Shown here: positions 17,303-24,663 of the stretch, piece by piece
How positions within the stretch are numbered: position 1 is the first letter of the stretch
Layout of the letters: each line of letters opens with the position of its first letter
Assembly (NCBI GenBank): GCA_052034445.1
Contig: JBPOIN010000165.1
Location: forward strand, 1-33,003
Direction: 5' to 3'
Source of the DNA: Sterolibacterium sp052034445
GTDB taxonomy: Bacteria > Pseudomonadota > Gammaproteobacteria > Burkholderiales > Rhodocyclaceae
DNA: 33,003 nt
Program-made: the position numbers and the translations under genes
Notes under the pieces: model-generated
Databases searched by the model: none
Told to the model about the DNA's origin: nothing
The model's input: only the letters and a program-made list of their open reading frames with translations

Positions 17303-18154
17303 ATGAGTTCCGGATATCAAGCTGCATTCGAGCGTGCCGCCGCACTGATCGACCAGGCCGACGGCATCCTGATCACGGCCGGCGCAGGCATGGGCGTTGA
17401 TTCCGGCTTGCCGGATTTTCGCGGCGGCCAAGGGTTCTGGGGGACCTATCCGGCGCTCGGCCGGGTCGGCATGCGCTTCGAGTCCATCGCCTCGCCGCAG
17501 GCTTTCGAGGACAATCCGCAGCTGGCCTGGGGGTTCTACGGGCATCGGCTGAATCTGTATCGGACGACGCAACCGCACGCCGGGTTTTCCATCCTGCAGC
17601 GTCTGGCCGCCGAGATGCCGCGCGGCGCCTTCGTGTTTACCAGCAATGTCGATGGGCAGTTCCAGAAGGCCGGTTTCAAGGATGTCGCGATCTGCGAAGT
17701 GCATGGCTCGATTCATCATTTGCAGTGCATGCAGGGTTGCGCAGGCGATATCTGGTCGGCACAGGAATTTCAGCCGCTGGTCGATGAGGCGCAGTGCCTG
17801 CTGACCAGCGAGCTGCCGGTTTGCCGGGAATGCAATGGCCTGGCGCGGCCGAACATCCTGATGTTCGGCGACTGGGGCTGGCTCGAATTCCGCGAGCGCT
17901 TGCAGAATCTGCGTCTGAACAGCTGGCTCGACAGCGTGGAACGCCCCATGGTCATCGAACTGGGGGCCGGACTGCAGATCCCGACCGTGCGCATGCTCGG
18001 CGAATCGCTCGATGCGCCGCTGATCCGCATCAACCCGCGCGCGGCGCAGGTGGCGCACAGCCGCGACGTGAGCCTGCCGCTTGGGGCGCTGGCTGGCCTG
18101 CGCGGCATCGCGCAGGCGCTCGGACTTGAAGCCGGGCCGCTTGGTGGCTGTTAA
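17303..18154 (+). CDS. Divergent sirtuin (Sir2-family NAD-dependent protein)
   Basis: The 283-residue protein has the sirtuin Rossmann fold. The NAD-binding loop is at 27-41 (GAGMGVDSGLPDFRG), an Asn-Asp motif at 114-118 (TSNVD) and the catalytic His at 134 in the EVHGS motif. Zinc-ribbon cysteines are at 142, 146, 174 and 177, followed by ARPNILMFGD at 181-190. Against the usual GAG-I/M-S-xxSGIPDFR and TQNID motifs, several positions differ, so it belongs to an outlying sirtuin group. Deacylase, ADP-ribosyl transfer or NADase activity cannot be told apart from sequence. The frame is open to an ATG at 17231, but that lies inside the tRNA terminator; ATG at 17303 with GGAG about 12 bases upstream is preferred. 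Confidence 0.88.
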   Translation: MSSGYQAAFERAAALIDQADGILITAGAGMGVDSGLPDFRGGQGFWGTYPALGRVGMRFESIASPQAFEDNPQLAWGFYGHRLNLYRTTQPHAGFSILQRLAAEMPRGAFVFTSNVDGQFQKAGFKDVAICEVHGSIHHLQCMQGCAGDIWSAQEFQPLVDEAQCLLTSELPVCRECNGLARPNILMFGDWGWLEFRERLQNLRLNSWLDSVERPMVIELGAGLQIPTVRMLGESLDAPLIRINPRAAQVAHSRDVSLPLGALAGLRGIAQALGLEAGPLGGC

Positions 18155-18205
18155 GAAATAAGGTATCCATTTGAATCTTTCTGCTACAGCCACTCATGCA
18201 GAAGT

Positions 18206-18235
18206 AAAGAAATAACCTGCGCAGGTTATTTCTTT
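18206..18235. terminator. 30-base perfect palindrome, probable bidirectional terminator
   Basis: The 15-base arm AAAGAAATAACCTGC is followed directly by its exact reverse complement, centred between 18220 and 18221. It lies between two convergent genes, 51 bases after the sirtuin stop and 9 bases from the stop of the minus-strand epimerase. The A-rich left end and T-rich right end give a U tract in either direction. Confidence 0.75.
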
Positions 18236-18244
18236 TACTGGCGC

Positions 18245-19144
18245 TTATTCAGCCAGCAAATCCCCGAGCGCCGCGTCGAGGTCGGCAAAACGGAATTCGA
18301 AACCGGATTCGAGCAGGCGTGATGGCCGGGCGTTCTGCCCCGCGAGCAGCAAGCAGGCCAGCTCGCCGAGCAGCAGACGCAGCAGGGGCGCGGGGAGCGG
18401 CAGGAAGGCCGGGCGATGCAACTGCCGACCGAGGTGCCGCGCAAAAACCGCATTCCGTACCGGATGCGGCGCACAGAGGTTATAGCTTCCCTGTGCCGCC
18501 GACTGCTGCAGCAGGAAGTCGATGGCGGCGACCTGATCCTGTAGATGAATCCAGGGCATCCATTGCCGGCCGTTACCGAGCGGTCCGCCAAGGCCGAGCT
18601 GGAACGGCAGCCGCATGCGCTGCAGCAAACCGCCAGTCCGCGCCAGCACGAGCCCGGTGCGCAACAGGATCACGCGGACCCCGAGCGCTTCGGCCTGGCG
18701 GGCTGCGTCTTCCCAGTCCTGGCACAGCCGGCTGGCAAAGTCCTGCTGTCCGGGGGGCGAGGATTCCCGCAGTTCCTGTTCGCCGCCATCGCCATACCAG
18801 CCAATGGCCGAGGCCGACAGCAGGACTGCCGGGCGCGTGGCGCGCTGTCTGATCCAGGTCACGAGTTCGACGGTCAGGGCGATGCGGCTGGCGCGCAACG
18901 TGGCTTTGCGTCTGGGCGTCCACGGGCGGTCGGCGATCGGTGCGCCGGCGAGATTGACGACGGCATCGATGGCGCTGTCGCCCAGTTCTGCGAGGTTGCC
19001 GATGCCGCGCACTCCGGCGCCGCAGAGCGTGGCAACCTGTTGCGGGTTGCGGCTCCAGACCACGAGTTGATGTCCTTGGGCACGCCATGCGTGGCACAGC
19101 GCCTGGCCGATCAATCCGGTGCCGCCGGTCAACAAGATGTGCAT
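18245..19144 (-). CDS. YfcH-type NAD(P)-dependent epimerase (TIGR01777 family)
   Basis: The 299-residue protein is an atypical short-chain dehydrogenase. Its glycine-rich nucleotide loop GGTGLIG is at 7-13, with a conserved VVNLAGAPI near 62-70. The SASAIGWYG motif near 110-118 is characteristic of this family. A C-terminal DUF1731 segment (about 248-297) contains LLGELACLLL and the SGFEFRF element. The substrate is unknown for the family; E. coli YfcH and plant/chloroplast relatives have been linked to cell division or membrane roles, which I would not transfer. The ATG at 19144 follows AGGAGCC. It is the last gene of a probable three-gene minus-strand unit, 66 bases after the preceding gene. 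The gap carries a GC-rich hairpin (GCCGCC/GGCGGC) without a T run. Confidence 0.93.
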   Translation of the reverse strand: MHILLTGGTGLIGQALCHAWRAQGHQLVVWSRNPQQVATLCGAGVRGIGNLAELGDSAIDAVVNLAGAPIADRPWTPRRKATLRASRIALTVELVTWIRQRATRPAVLLSASAIGWYGDGGEQELRESSPPGQQDFASRLCQDWEDAARQAEALGVRVILLRTGLVLARTGGLLQRMRLPFQLGLGGPLGNGRQWMPWIHLQDQVAAIDFLLQQSAAQGSYNLCAPHPVRNAVFARHLGRQLHRPAFLPLPAPLLRLLLGELACLLLAGQNARPSRLLESGFEFRFADLDAALGDLLAE

Positions 19145-19210
19145 GCAAGGCTCCTGATTGGTATGCCCTCAGCGCCGCCAGTGGCCAGGCGGCGGCAGGA
19201 ACAACGGTTG

Positions 19211-19660
19211 TTAGCCGGTACGGCGCTGCTGTTCGTTGTGCACGGCTTGCCGGAAATACGCCAGCGAGGCGTCGTAGCCTTCCTGCTCGAAGGGGTTGTA
19301 GTCGGCGTCGCCTTTTTCGATGCTGAGCAGGAAATAGATCATGCCCAGGATGTCGTTCTTGCCGCCTTCGTCGAATTGTTCGGGCTGGTCGATGAAGCGC
19401 TGCAGCTCGGCCTGCAGCTTGTCGATGATCACCGGGTCGAGCGACTTGAATATCGTGGCAAGGGATTGCCCCGGGGCGACGCCGCCATACACATGCTGGG
19501 TGCGCCAGAAGGCTTCCCAGAAGCGTTCGCCTTCCAGGCTGGCGTCGTCGGCATTGAATATGTCCAGGTCGATGCTGGCCGCGAGATCGGTGGGCTTTTG
19601 CGGCTGTCCGGCGTTGCCCTGGGGATTCATCTCCAGCGGCACGATGTTGATGGTTTTCAT
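19211..19660 (-). CDS. Conserved-looking hypothetical protein, 149 residues
   Basis: I do not recognise this protein. From the ATG at 19660 it is 149 residues, acidic and soluble, with no signal peptide or membrane helix. An N-terminal disordered stretch of about 25 residues precedes a helical domain rich in Phe, Tyr and Trp (FWEAFWRTQHVYGG near 47-60, then DILGMIYFLLSIEKG near 105-119). The frame extends to a TTG at 19678, but neither start has a clear ribosome site. It sits 45 bases after the 139-residue gene and 66 bases before the epimerase on the same strand, so the three probably share a transcript. Codon use matches the neighbours, which favours a real gene. Confidence 0.75.
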   Translation of the reverse strand: MKTINIVPLEMNPQGNAGQPQKPTDLAASIDLDIFNADDASLEGERFWEAFWRTQHVYGGVAPGQSLATIFKSLDPVIIDKLQAELQRFIDQPEQFDEGGKNDILGMIYFLLSIEKGDADYNPFEQEGYDASLAYFRQAVHNEQQRRTG

Positions 19661-19705
19661 GGGCGGCGAATGTTTCAAGGTTGCGTGATAAACAGGATTA
19701 CACGA

Positions 19706-20125
19706 TTACAAGAGGTTGATCATCTGGCCTTCGCGATTGAAGACCAGGAAGCGCTTGATTTCGCCCATACGGATGTTGTCGACCATGCGGCGCAGCGGCA
19801 TGTCGCAGTCCTTGCTGCTGGGCGGGCGCTTGCCCTGGCCGCCGAGCGCGGCGACAAATACCACCGACCATTCCTGGGCCTTGTGGCCCTGGGCAAATTC
19901 GGTTGATTCCTTGACGAGCTGACCGAAGTCGCTGATTTCGTCGGGCAGCTTGTCCACCTCAAGCATCGGCACCAGGGCGCCGCCATGGCCGGCCTCGAAG
20001 CGCTCGCGCTGCTCGGGGGTGGCGTCGTCGGGCAGCTCGGAGCAGGCAAACACAAACATTAAGCGCTGGGCGTCGGACTGCTGGCGGGCTGAGGTCAGCA
20101 GATCCTCGAAGGTTTCGATATGCAT
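19706..20125 (-). CDS. Hypothetical protein of a SseB-like small family, 139 residues
   Basis: The 139-residue cytosolic protein starts MHIETFEDLL. It has a beta-strand pattern (LMFVFACSEL near 22-31; SVVFVAALGG near 87-96) and a C-terminal IKRFLVFNREGQMINLL that looks like a final strand. The strand layout loosely recalls SseB-type domains. Similar betaproteobacterial proteins are, from memory, often mislabelled as ribonucleotide reductase alpha subunits, but it is far too small and lacks any such motif. ATG at 20125 has an AGGAT site 9 bases upstream; the frame extends to 20338 across the feoA promoter, which is unlikely. It is divergent from feoA and may share iron-dependent control. Confidence 0.75.
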   Translation of the reverse strand: MHIETFEDLLTSARQQSDAQRLMFVFACSELPDDATPEQRERFEAGHGGALVPMLEVDKLPDEISDFGQLVKESTEFAQGHKAQEWSVVFVAALGGQGKRPPSSKDCDMPLRRMVDNIRMGEIKRFLVFNREGQMINLL

Positions 20126-20213
20126 GGGTGGCGATCCTGATGTCAGAGGTGAGGCGGTGAAAAGAGGAGAAAAAACGCGAAACGCGAAGTATGGCGGTTT
20201 CTTGATCGCTGTC

Positions 20214-20244
20214 AATCGAGAAACATTCTCAATTGCATTATAAT
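20214..20244 (+). promoter_or_regulatory. feoA promoter with Fur-like box
   Basis: A perfect TATAAT lies at 20239-20244. Immediately upstream, 20217-20238 reads CGAGAAACATTCTCAATTGCAT, close to the GAGAATCATTCTC-type Fur boxes with a GAGAA/TTCTC inverted repeat. No good -35 hexamer is seen. Fur bound here would cover the promoter, giving iron repression of feoAB. The predicted transcript start is 20250-20252, at or next to the feoA ATG. Confidence 0.6.
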
Positions 20245-20251
20245 TCGTCGC

Positions 20252-20497
20252 ATGAAAGCCGAAACCCGCCGACTCAGCGATCTTGCCCCGGGCCAGGAGG
20301 CCGTGATCTCCGCTGTGCATGCCGACGAGGCTTTGCACCAGCGTCTGGCGGCCCTCGGCTTTCGCTGCGGCCGTAGCGTGCGCCTGATGCGGCGCGGACA
20401 GTGGGCCGGACCGCTACATGTGCGGCTCGGCGCCACCGATGTGATGCTGCGCACGGCCGAGGCCAGCCTCATCAGCCTGCATCCCGCCCAAGCCTAG
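20252..20497 (+). CDS. feoA: FeoA, ferrous iron transport accessory protein
   Basis: The 81-residue protein has the SH3-like FeoA fold. It opens with LSDLAPGQEAVI, then a helix with RLAALGFRCG and a closing strand segment GPLHVRLGATDVMLRTAEA. FeoA is a small cytosolic partner of FeoB needed for Fe2+ uptake. No ribosome site precedes the ATG, and the -10 hexamer ends 8 bases before it, so translation from a leaderless mRNA is plausible. It precedes feoB by 15 bases. No feoC gene follows. Confidence 0.93.
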   Translation: MKAETRRLSDLAPGQEAVISAVHADEALHQRLAALGFRCGRSVRLMRRGQWAGPLHVRLGATDVMLRTAEASLISLHPAQA

Positions 20498-20512
20498 AAG
20501 GCCTGAATTGAC

Positions 20513-22315
20513 GTGAAACGCATCGCGCTGCTGGGCATGCCCAATACGGGCAAATCGACCCTGTTCAACCGCCTGACCGGTTCTTCGGCGCGCGTCGCCA
20601 ACTGGGCCGGCGTGACGGTCGATCTGGCCAGCGCGAAGATCATCCTCGGTCCGGACATGGTCGAGATGGTCGATCTGCCCGGCATCTACGATCTGCACGG
20701 CTTTTCTGACGACGAGAAGGTCGTGCGGCATTTTCTCGAAGCCCATCCGCTCGACCTGCTGGCCATCGTCGCGAATGCGACGCAGATCGAGCGCCAGTTG
20801 CCGCTCGTGCTGCAGGCCCGTTCGCTGGGCCTGCCCGCCGTGCTGCTGCTCAATATGGCCGACGAAGCCAGGCGCAACGGCATGCAGATCGACACGCAAC
20901 GACTCGCCGCGCGGCTGGGCATGCCGGTGGTGCTGATCTCGGCCAAGTACGGCGCGGGGCAGGGCGAAATGCAGCAGGCACTGGTGCAGGCGCTGGCCGC
21001 CGCCGGTGCCGAGGGCGTGGCGCGCCATGGCGCGCTCGCCGAACTGCTGGCCGTTGATGACCGCATCGAGCGCGAAACCAGCGACCTGGTGGCCGTTGCG
21101 GTGACCATGCCGCTGGTGTTGCCCGAACAGGTTTCCGACCGCATCGACCGCGTCGCGCTGCATGCCTGGTTCGGTCTGCCGCTGTTCTTCCTCGCCATGC
21201 TGCTGATGTTCCAGGCCGTGTTCTGGGTCGGTGCGCCGCTGCAGCAGGGGCTGACGGGACTCTTCGACCTGCTGCGGCAGAATGCGCTCGAACCGCTCTG
21301 CGCCGGCCTGCCGCCGTTCGCCCATGGCCTGCTGCTCGACGGCCTGTACGCGGGCTTTGTCACCGTGGCGGCCTTCGTGCCGTTGATCGTGCTGTTCTTC
21401 CTGTTCATGGCCATCGTCGAGGACAGCGGCTACCTCGCGCGCGCGGCCTTCCTCACCGATGCCTTCATGGCGCGCCTCGGCCTCGAGGGCCGCAGCTTCG
21501 TCATGGTGCTGATGGGCTTCGGCTGCAATGTCCCGGCCGTCATGGGCACGCGCATGATGCGCGAACGGCCGCTGCGCCTGCTGTCGATGCTGGTGATCCC
21601 GATGTCATTGTGCTCGGCGCGTCTGCAGGTGTTTCTGTTCCTGACCGCGGCGATCTTCCAGCCCATGCAGGCGCCCTGGGTGATCATGGGCTTCTATCTG
21701 GCGAGTTTCGCCGCCATGATCGTCACGGCGCTGGCATTCCGCCGTCGCTATCGCAACACCGAACCCTTTGTCGTCGAATTACCGCCCTGGCGCATGCCCA
21801 CGCTGCGTCAGGTCTGGATGCGCGGCTGGCTGGAGGTCAAGCACTTCCTCACGCGGGCGACGCGCTTCATCGTGTTCGGCGTGATCGCCATCTGGCTGCT
21901 CACCAATCTGCCGCTCGGCGTCGCACCCGGCAGCCTCGCGAGCCTGGCCGGCCAGCTCGGCACACTGTTCGCGCCGGTCCTCGCACCGATCGGCATCGAC
22001 GAAAAGCTCACCGTGGCGCTGCTGTTCGGCTTCGTCGCCAAGGAAGTCATGGTCGGCGCCTTCGCGGTGATCTACGGCCTCTCGGGCGATGCGCTGTCGC
22101 AGCAACTCGCGCACAGCATGGACTGGGTCCAGGCCGTGAGTTTCATGCTGTTCACGCTGATCTACACGCCATGCATCTCGACCATCGCGACGATCCGCCT
22201 CGAATCCCGCAGCCTCGCCTTCGCCGCGCTGGCGGTCGTCTGGCCGGTGCTGCTGGCCTGGTCATGCAGCTTCGTGTTCTATCAGGGCATGCGGTTGTTG
22301 CTGGCGGCCGGTTAG
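20513..22315 (+). CDS. feoB: FeoB, ferrous iron transporter with G-protein domain
   Basis: The 600-residue membrane protein has an N-terminal GTPase domain: G1 GMPNTGKS at 8-15, G3 DLPG at 54-57 and G4 in the NMxD form at 114-117. A helical region follows, then about eight membrane helices from about 225 to the end, with the gate-like motif GFGCNVPAV near 337-345. It imports Fe2+ across the inner membrane. It is shorter than E. coli FeoB (773 residues), a known compact form. The start is GTG at 20513 with AGAAGG at the feoA stop codon. It ends with a hairpin region convergent to the next gene. Confidence 0.96.
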   Translation: MKRIALLGMPNTGKSTLFNRLTGSSARVANWAGVTVDLASAKIILGPDMVEMVDLPGIYDLHGFSDDEKVVRHFLEAHPLDLLAIVANATQIERQLPLVLQARSLGLPAVLLLNMADEARRNGMQIDTQRLAARLGMPVVLISAKYGAGQGEMQQALVQALAAAGAEGVARHGALAELLAVDDRIERETSDLVAVAVTMPLVLPEQVSDRIDRVALHAWFGLPLFFLAMLLMFQAVFWVGAPLQQGLTGLFDLLRQNALEPLCAGLPPFAHGLLLDGLYAGFVTVAAFVPLIVLFFLFMAIVEDSGYLARAAFLTDAFMARLGLEGRSFVMVLMGFGCNVPAVMGTRMMRERPLRLLSMLVIPMSLCSARLQVFLFLTAAIFQPMQAPWVIMGFYLASFAAMIVTALAFRRRYRNTEPFVVELPPWRMPTLRQVWMRGWLEVKHFLTRATRFIVFGVIAIWLLTNLPLGVAPGSLASLAGQLGTLFAPVLAPIGIDEKLTVALLFGFVAKEVMVGAFAVIYGLSGDALSQQLAHSMDWVQAVSFMLFTLIYTPCISTIATIRLESRSLAFAALAVVWPVLLAWSCSFVFYQGMRLLLAAG

Positions 22316-22326
22316 TTTGGCCGCCG

Positions 22327-22361
22327 GGTGGGGATGGCCGTTTTTCCCTGTCTTCCCCACC
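22327..22361. terminator. Inverted repeat between convergent feoB and LTxxQ gene
   Basis: GGTGGGGA (22327-22334) pairs with TCCCCACC (22354-22361), with a 19-base loop that contains TTTTT. No T run follows the stem, so it is a weak terminator candidate for either direction. It lies 12 bases after the feoB stop and 17 bases from the stop of the minus-strand gene. Confidence 0.45.
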
Positions 22362-22377
22362 GGCATTCCACAACGAA

Positions 22378-22968
22378 TTACTTCGCTGCCGGCTTGGCGG
22401 CTTCGGTTTTGGCTGGCGCCGGGCCGCCGCGCTTCATCATGCCGCGTTCGCCCATGTTGCGGCGTTGGGACATGTGCATGAAGTGCTTGTCGGCCTGCGC
22501 TTTCTGTTCCGGGGTGAGCACGGCGTAGAGCGACTTGAGTGCGCCGGCCATGCCTTCGAGATAGGCCAGATGCTGCTTGATGCGCGCCGTGGATTGCTCC
22601 AGACGTTCGGGGGCCGAAAGCGGTGCTGCGCCGGCAGCCGGTGCGGGTTTGGTGGCCGGCAGTGCCTCGGCGAGCTGCTTGGACTTGGCGGCGTATTCGC
22701 CCCAGACTTTTTCCTGTTCGGCCGTGATCTTGAGTTCGCTCTTGAGGCGGTTCAGGCGGGCATCGAGATATTCGGCGCGCTTCTGCGCATCCGGCCCGCC
22801 AGCCTGTAGGCCGCCCATGCCTTGGCCGTGGATGCAGACATGTTCGTCCGAATTCATCATGCGCGGGCCGCGTTCGGCGTGTGCTGCGCCGCTGATGCCC
22901 AGACTGCCGAGAGCCGAGAGGGTGGCCAGCACGACCAGACGCGAGGTGTAGCGGTTGTTGCGTTGCAT
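22378..22968 (-). CDS. Spy/CpxP-like periplasmic LTxxQ-motif protein
   Basis: The 196-residue protein has a signal peptide (1-31, cleavage after AHA). Its helical domain carries two LTxxQ-type motifs, ITAEQ at 81-85 and LTPEQ at 151-155, the hallmark of the Spy/CpxP family of periplasmic chaperones and stress sensors. Between them is a Pro/Ala-rich insert (103-118), and the tail is Met-, Arg- and Lys-rich and low in complexity. C45 sits in a His-containing segment (EHVCIHG); metal contact is possible but not shown. The ATG at 22968 has an excellent AAGGAG site; the frame extends to 23010 with no site. It is convergent with feoB, which is probably coincidental. Confidence 0.88.
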   Translation of the reverse strand: MQRNNRYTSRLVVLATLSALGSLGISGAAHAERGPRMMNSDEHVCIHGQGMGGLQAGGPDAQKRAEYLDARLNRLKSELKITAEQEKVWGEYAAKSKQLAEALPATKPAPAAGAAPLSAPERLEQSTARIKQHLAYLEGMAGALKSLYAVLTPEQKAQADKHFMHMSQRRNMGERGMMKRGGPAPAKTEAAKPAAK

Positions 22969-23060
22969 GGATAACTCCTTGAAGTGGTTGTCACGGATGG
23001 GTTGAGTCACAGTTGCCCGGTCAGTATGCCCGGCCTGAGTGTATGGTGCGGTTAAGTTTT

Positions 23061-23093
23061 GTAACGCAATGTGAGCGCAGCGTCAAACGTAAC
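23061..23093 (-). promoter_or_regulatory. Possible response-regulator direct repeats upstream of LTxxQ gene
   Basis: On the minus strand GTTACGTTTGAC and GTTACAAAACTT occur as direct copies 28 bases apart, about 95-125 bases before the start codon. Repeats of this kind are typical of OmpR/CpxR-family sites, and Spy-like genes are usually under envelope-stress control. The match is short and the call is tentative. Confidence 0.3.
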
Positions 23094-23182
23094 CTGTCGG
23101 AAATGGATTGGTGCGCCGCCATCCGTCGCACGCGCGCCAGGATTTCCAGCGCGCATACGGTGAAGCCGGATAAAATCGCGGG

Positions 23183-24607
23183 ATGGAATCCATCCTCATT
23201 TTTCTTGCCGGTGTCGTCGTCACGGCGGCTTGTCTGGTCTGGCTCACGCAGGGCCGCGTGCGTTCGGCCTTGCAGCAGGGGCGCGCCGAACTCGAACCCG
23301 AGCTGGCTGCCCTCCACGAACGCCTCAAGGCGCGTGACGAGGAGCAGGGGCGGCTGCGCACTCAACTCGATGCAACGCAGGACGAACTCGAAACCGCGCG
23401 TGCCGATGTCGCCAACCTGCGCACGCGCGAGGCCGAACTCGCCACGACGCTGAGCCAGGAACGCCGCAACGCGGCCGAAAAACTCGCCGCGCTCGAAGAG
23501 GCGCGCCAATCGTTTGCCGACAGCTTCAAGGCGCTTTCGGCGGATGCGCTACAGCGTAACAATCAGTCCTTCCTCGAACTCGCCCGCGCCACGCTGGAAA
23601 AATATCAGGAAGGCGCCAGGGGGGAACTCGAAAAGCGCCAGCAGGCAATCGGCGAACTCGTGCTGCCGGTCCGCCAGACGCTGGAGAAATTCGAGCAGCA
23701 GATCCATAACGTCGAGAAAACCCGTGTCGATGCGTATGCCACGCTGACCGAGCAGGTCAAGTCGCTGTTCGAGGCTCAGGGCCAGTTGCGGCTCGAAACC
23801 GCGAATCTGGTCAAGGCGCTGCGCGCACCGCAGACGCGTGGCCGCTGGGGCGAGATGCAGTTGCGCCGCGTGGTCGAAATGGCCGGCATGCTCGATCACT
23901 GCGACTTCTACGAACAGGCCAGCGTCGGCACCGAAGACGGCCAGTTGCGCCCCGACATGATCGTACGCCTGCCGGGCGGCAAGAACATCGTCGTCGATGC
24001 CAAGGCGCCGCTCGCCGCCTATCTCGATGCGCTCGATACCGAGGATGACGAACAGCGCAAGCGCAAGCTCGCCGATCATGCGCGCCATGTGCGCGATCAC
24101 CTGACCAAACTCGGCCGCAAGTCCTACTGGGAGCAGTTCCAACCCTCGCCGGACTTTGTGGTGTTGTTCCTGCCCGGTGAAACCTTCTACTCGGCCGCCC
24201 TGCAGGCCGATCCGACGCTGATCGAAGCCGGTGTCGATCAGAAGGTCATTCTCGCCACGCCCACCACGCTGATCGCGCTGCTGCGCGCCGTGGCGTATGG
24301 CTGGAACCAGCAGGCGCTGGCCGAGAACGCCCAGCAGATCAGCGCACTGGGCAAGGAACTCTACGAGCGCATGGGCGTGGTGGCCGATCACTGGAGCGAT
24401 GTCGGCAAGCATCTCGGCAACGCCGTCGGCGCCTACAACAAGTCCATCGTCTCGCTCGAATCGCGCGTACTTGTCACAGCACGCAAATTCCGCGACCTCA
24501 AGGCCGCGCCCGAAGACCGCCAGTTGCGCGAACTCGCGCCGATCGAAAGCGTGGCGCGCAATCTGCAGGCCCCCGAATTGCAGGCCTTGCCGAAGGTTGT
24601 CGAGTGA
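23183..24607 (+). CDS. rmuC: RmuC-family DNA recombination protein
   Basis: The 474-residue protein has one membrane helix at residues 4-22, a long charged coiled coil from about 25 to 185 and the conserved RmuC domain (about 205-435). The domain contains TRGRWGEMQLRRVVEMAG, DMIVRLPGGKNIVVDAK and the VVLFLPGE/ILATPTTLIALLR segments. The DAK element resembles a PD-(D/E)xK nuclease core. RmuC limits recombination between short inverted repeats in E. coli; the mechanism is not known. ATG at 23183 is preceded by a GCGGG stretch directly before it and no classic ribosome site. It is followed after 56 bases by the NERD-helicase gene on the same strand. Confidence 0.95.
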   Translation: MESILIFLAGVVVTAACLVWLTQGRVRSALQQGRAELEPELAALHERLKARDEEQGRLRTQLDATQDELETARADVANLRTREAELATTLSQERRNAAEKLAALEEARQSFADSFKALSADALQRNNQSFLELARATLEKYQEGARGELEKRQQAIGELVLPVRQTLEKFEQQIHNVEKTRVDAYATLTEQVKSLFEAQGQLRLETANLVKALRAPQTRGRWGEMQLRRVVEMAGMLDHCDFYEQASVGTEDGQLRPDMIVRLPGGKNIVVDAKAPLAAYLDALDTEDDEQRKRKLADHARHVRDHLTKLGRKSYWEQFQPSPDFVVLFLPGETFYSAALQADPTLIEAGVDQKVILATPTTLIALLRAVAYGWNQQALAENAQQISALGKELYERMGVVADHWSDVGKHLGNAVGAYNKSIVSLESRVLVTARKFRDLKAAPEDRQLRELAPIESVARNLQAPELQALPKVVE

Positions 24608-24663
24608 TCCGGACTGGTGCAAGCGTCAGTATCGCGGCGCCAGCGGTCTGAGCCGGCCAGTCC

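Noticed and set aside
19145..19210. GC-rich hairpin (GCCGCC/GGCGGC) between the 149-residue gene and the epimerase
   Set aside because: It has no T run and lies in a region of high GC where such pairing arises by chance; not called as a terminator or attenuator.
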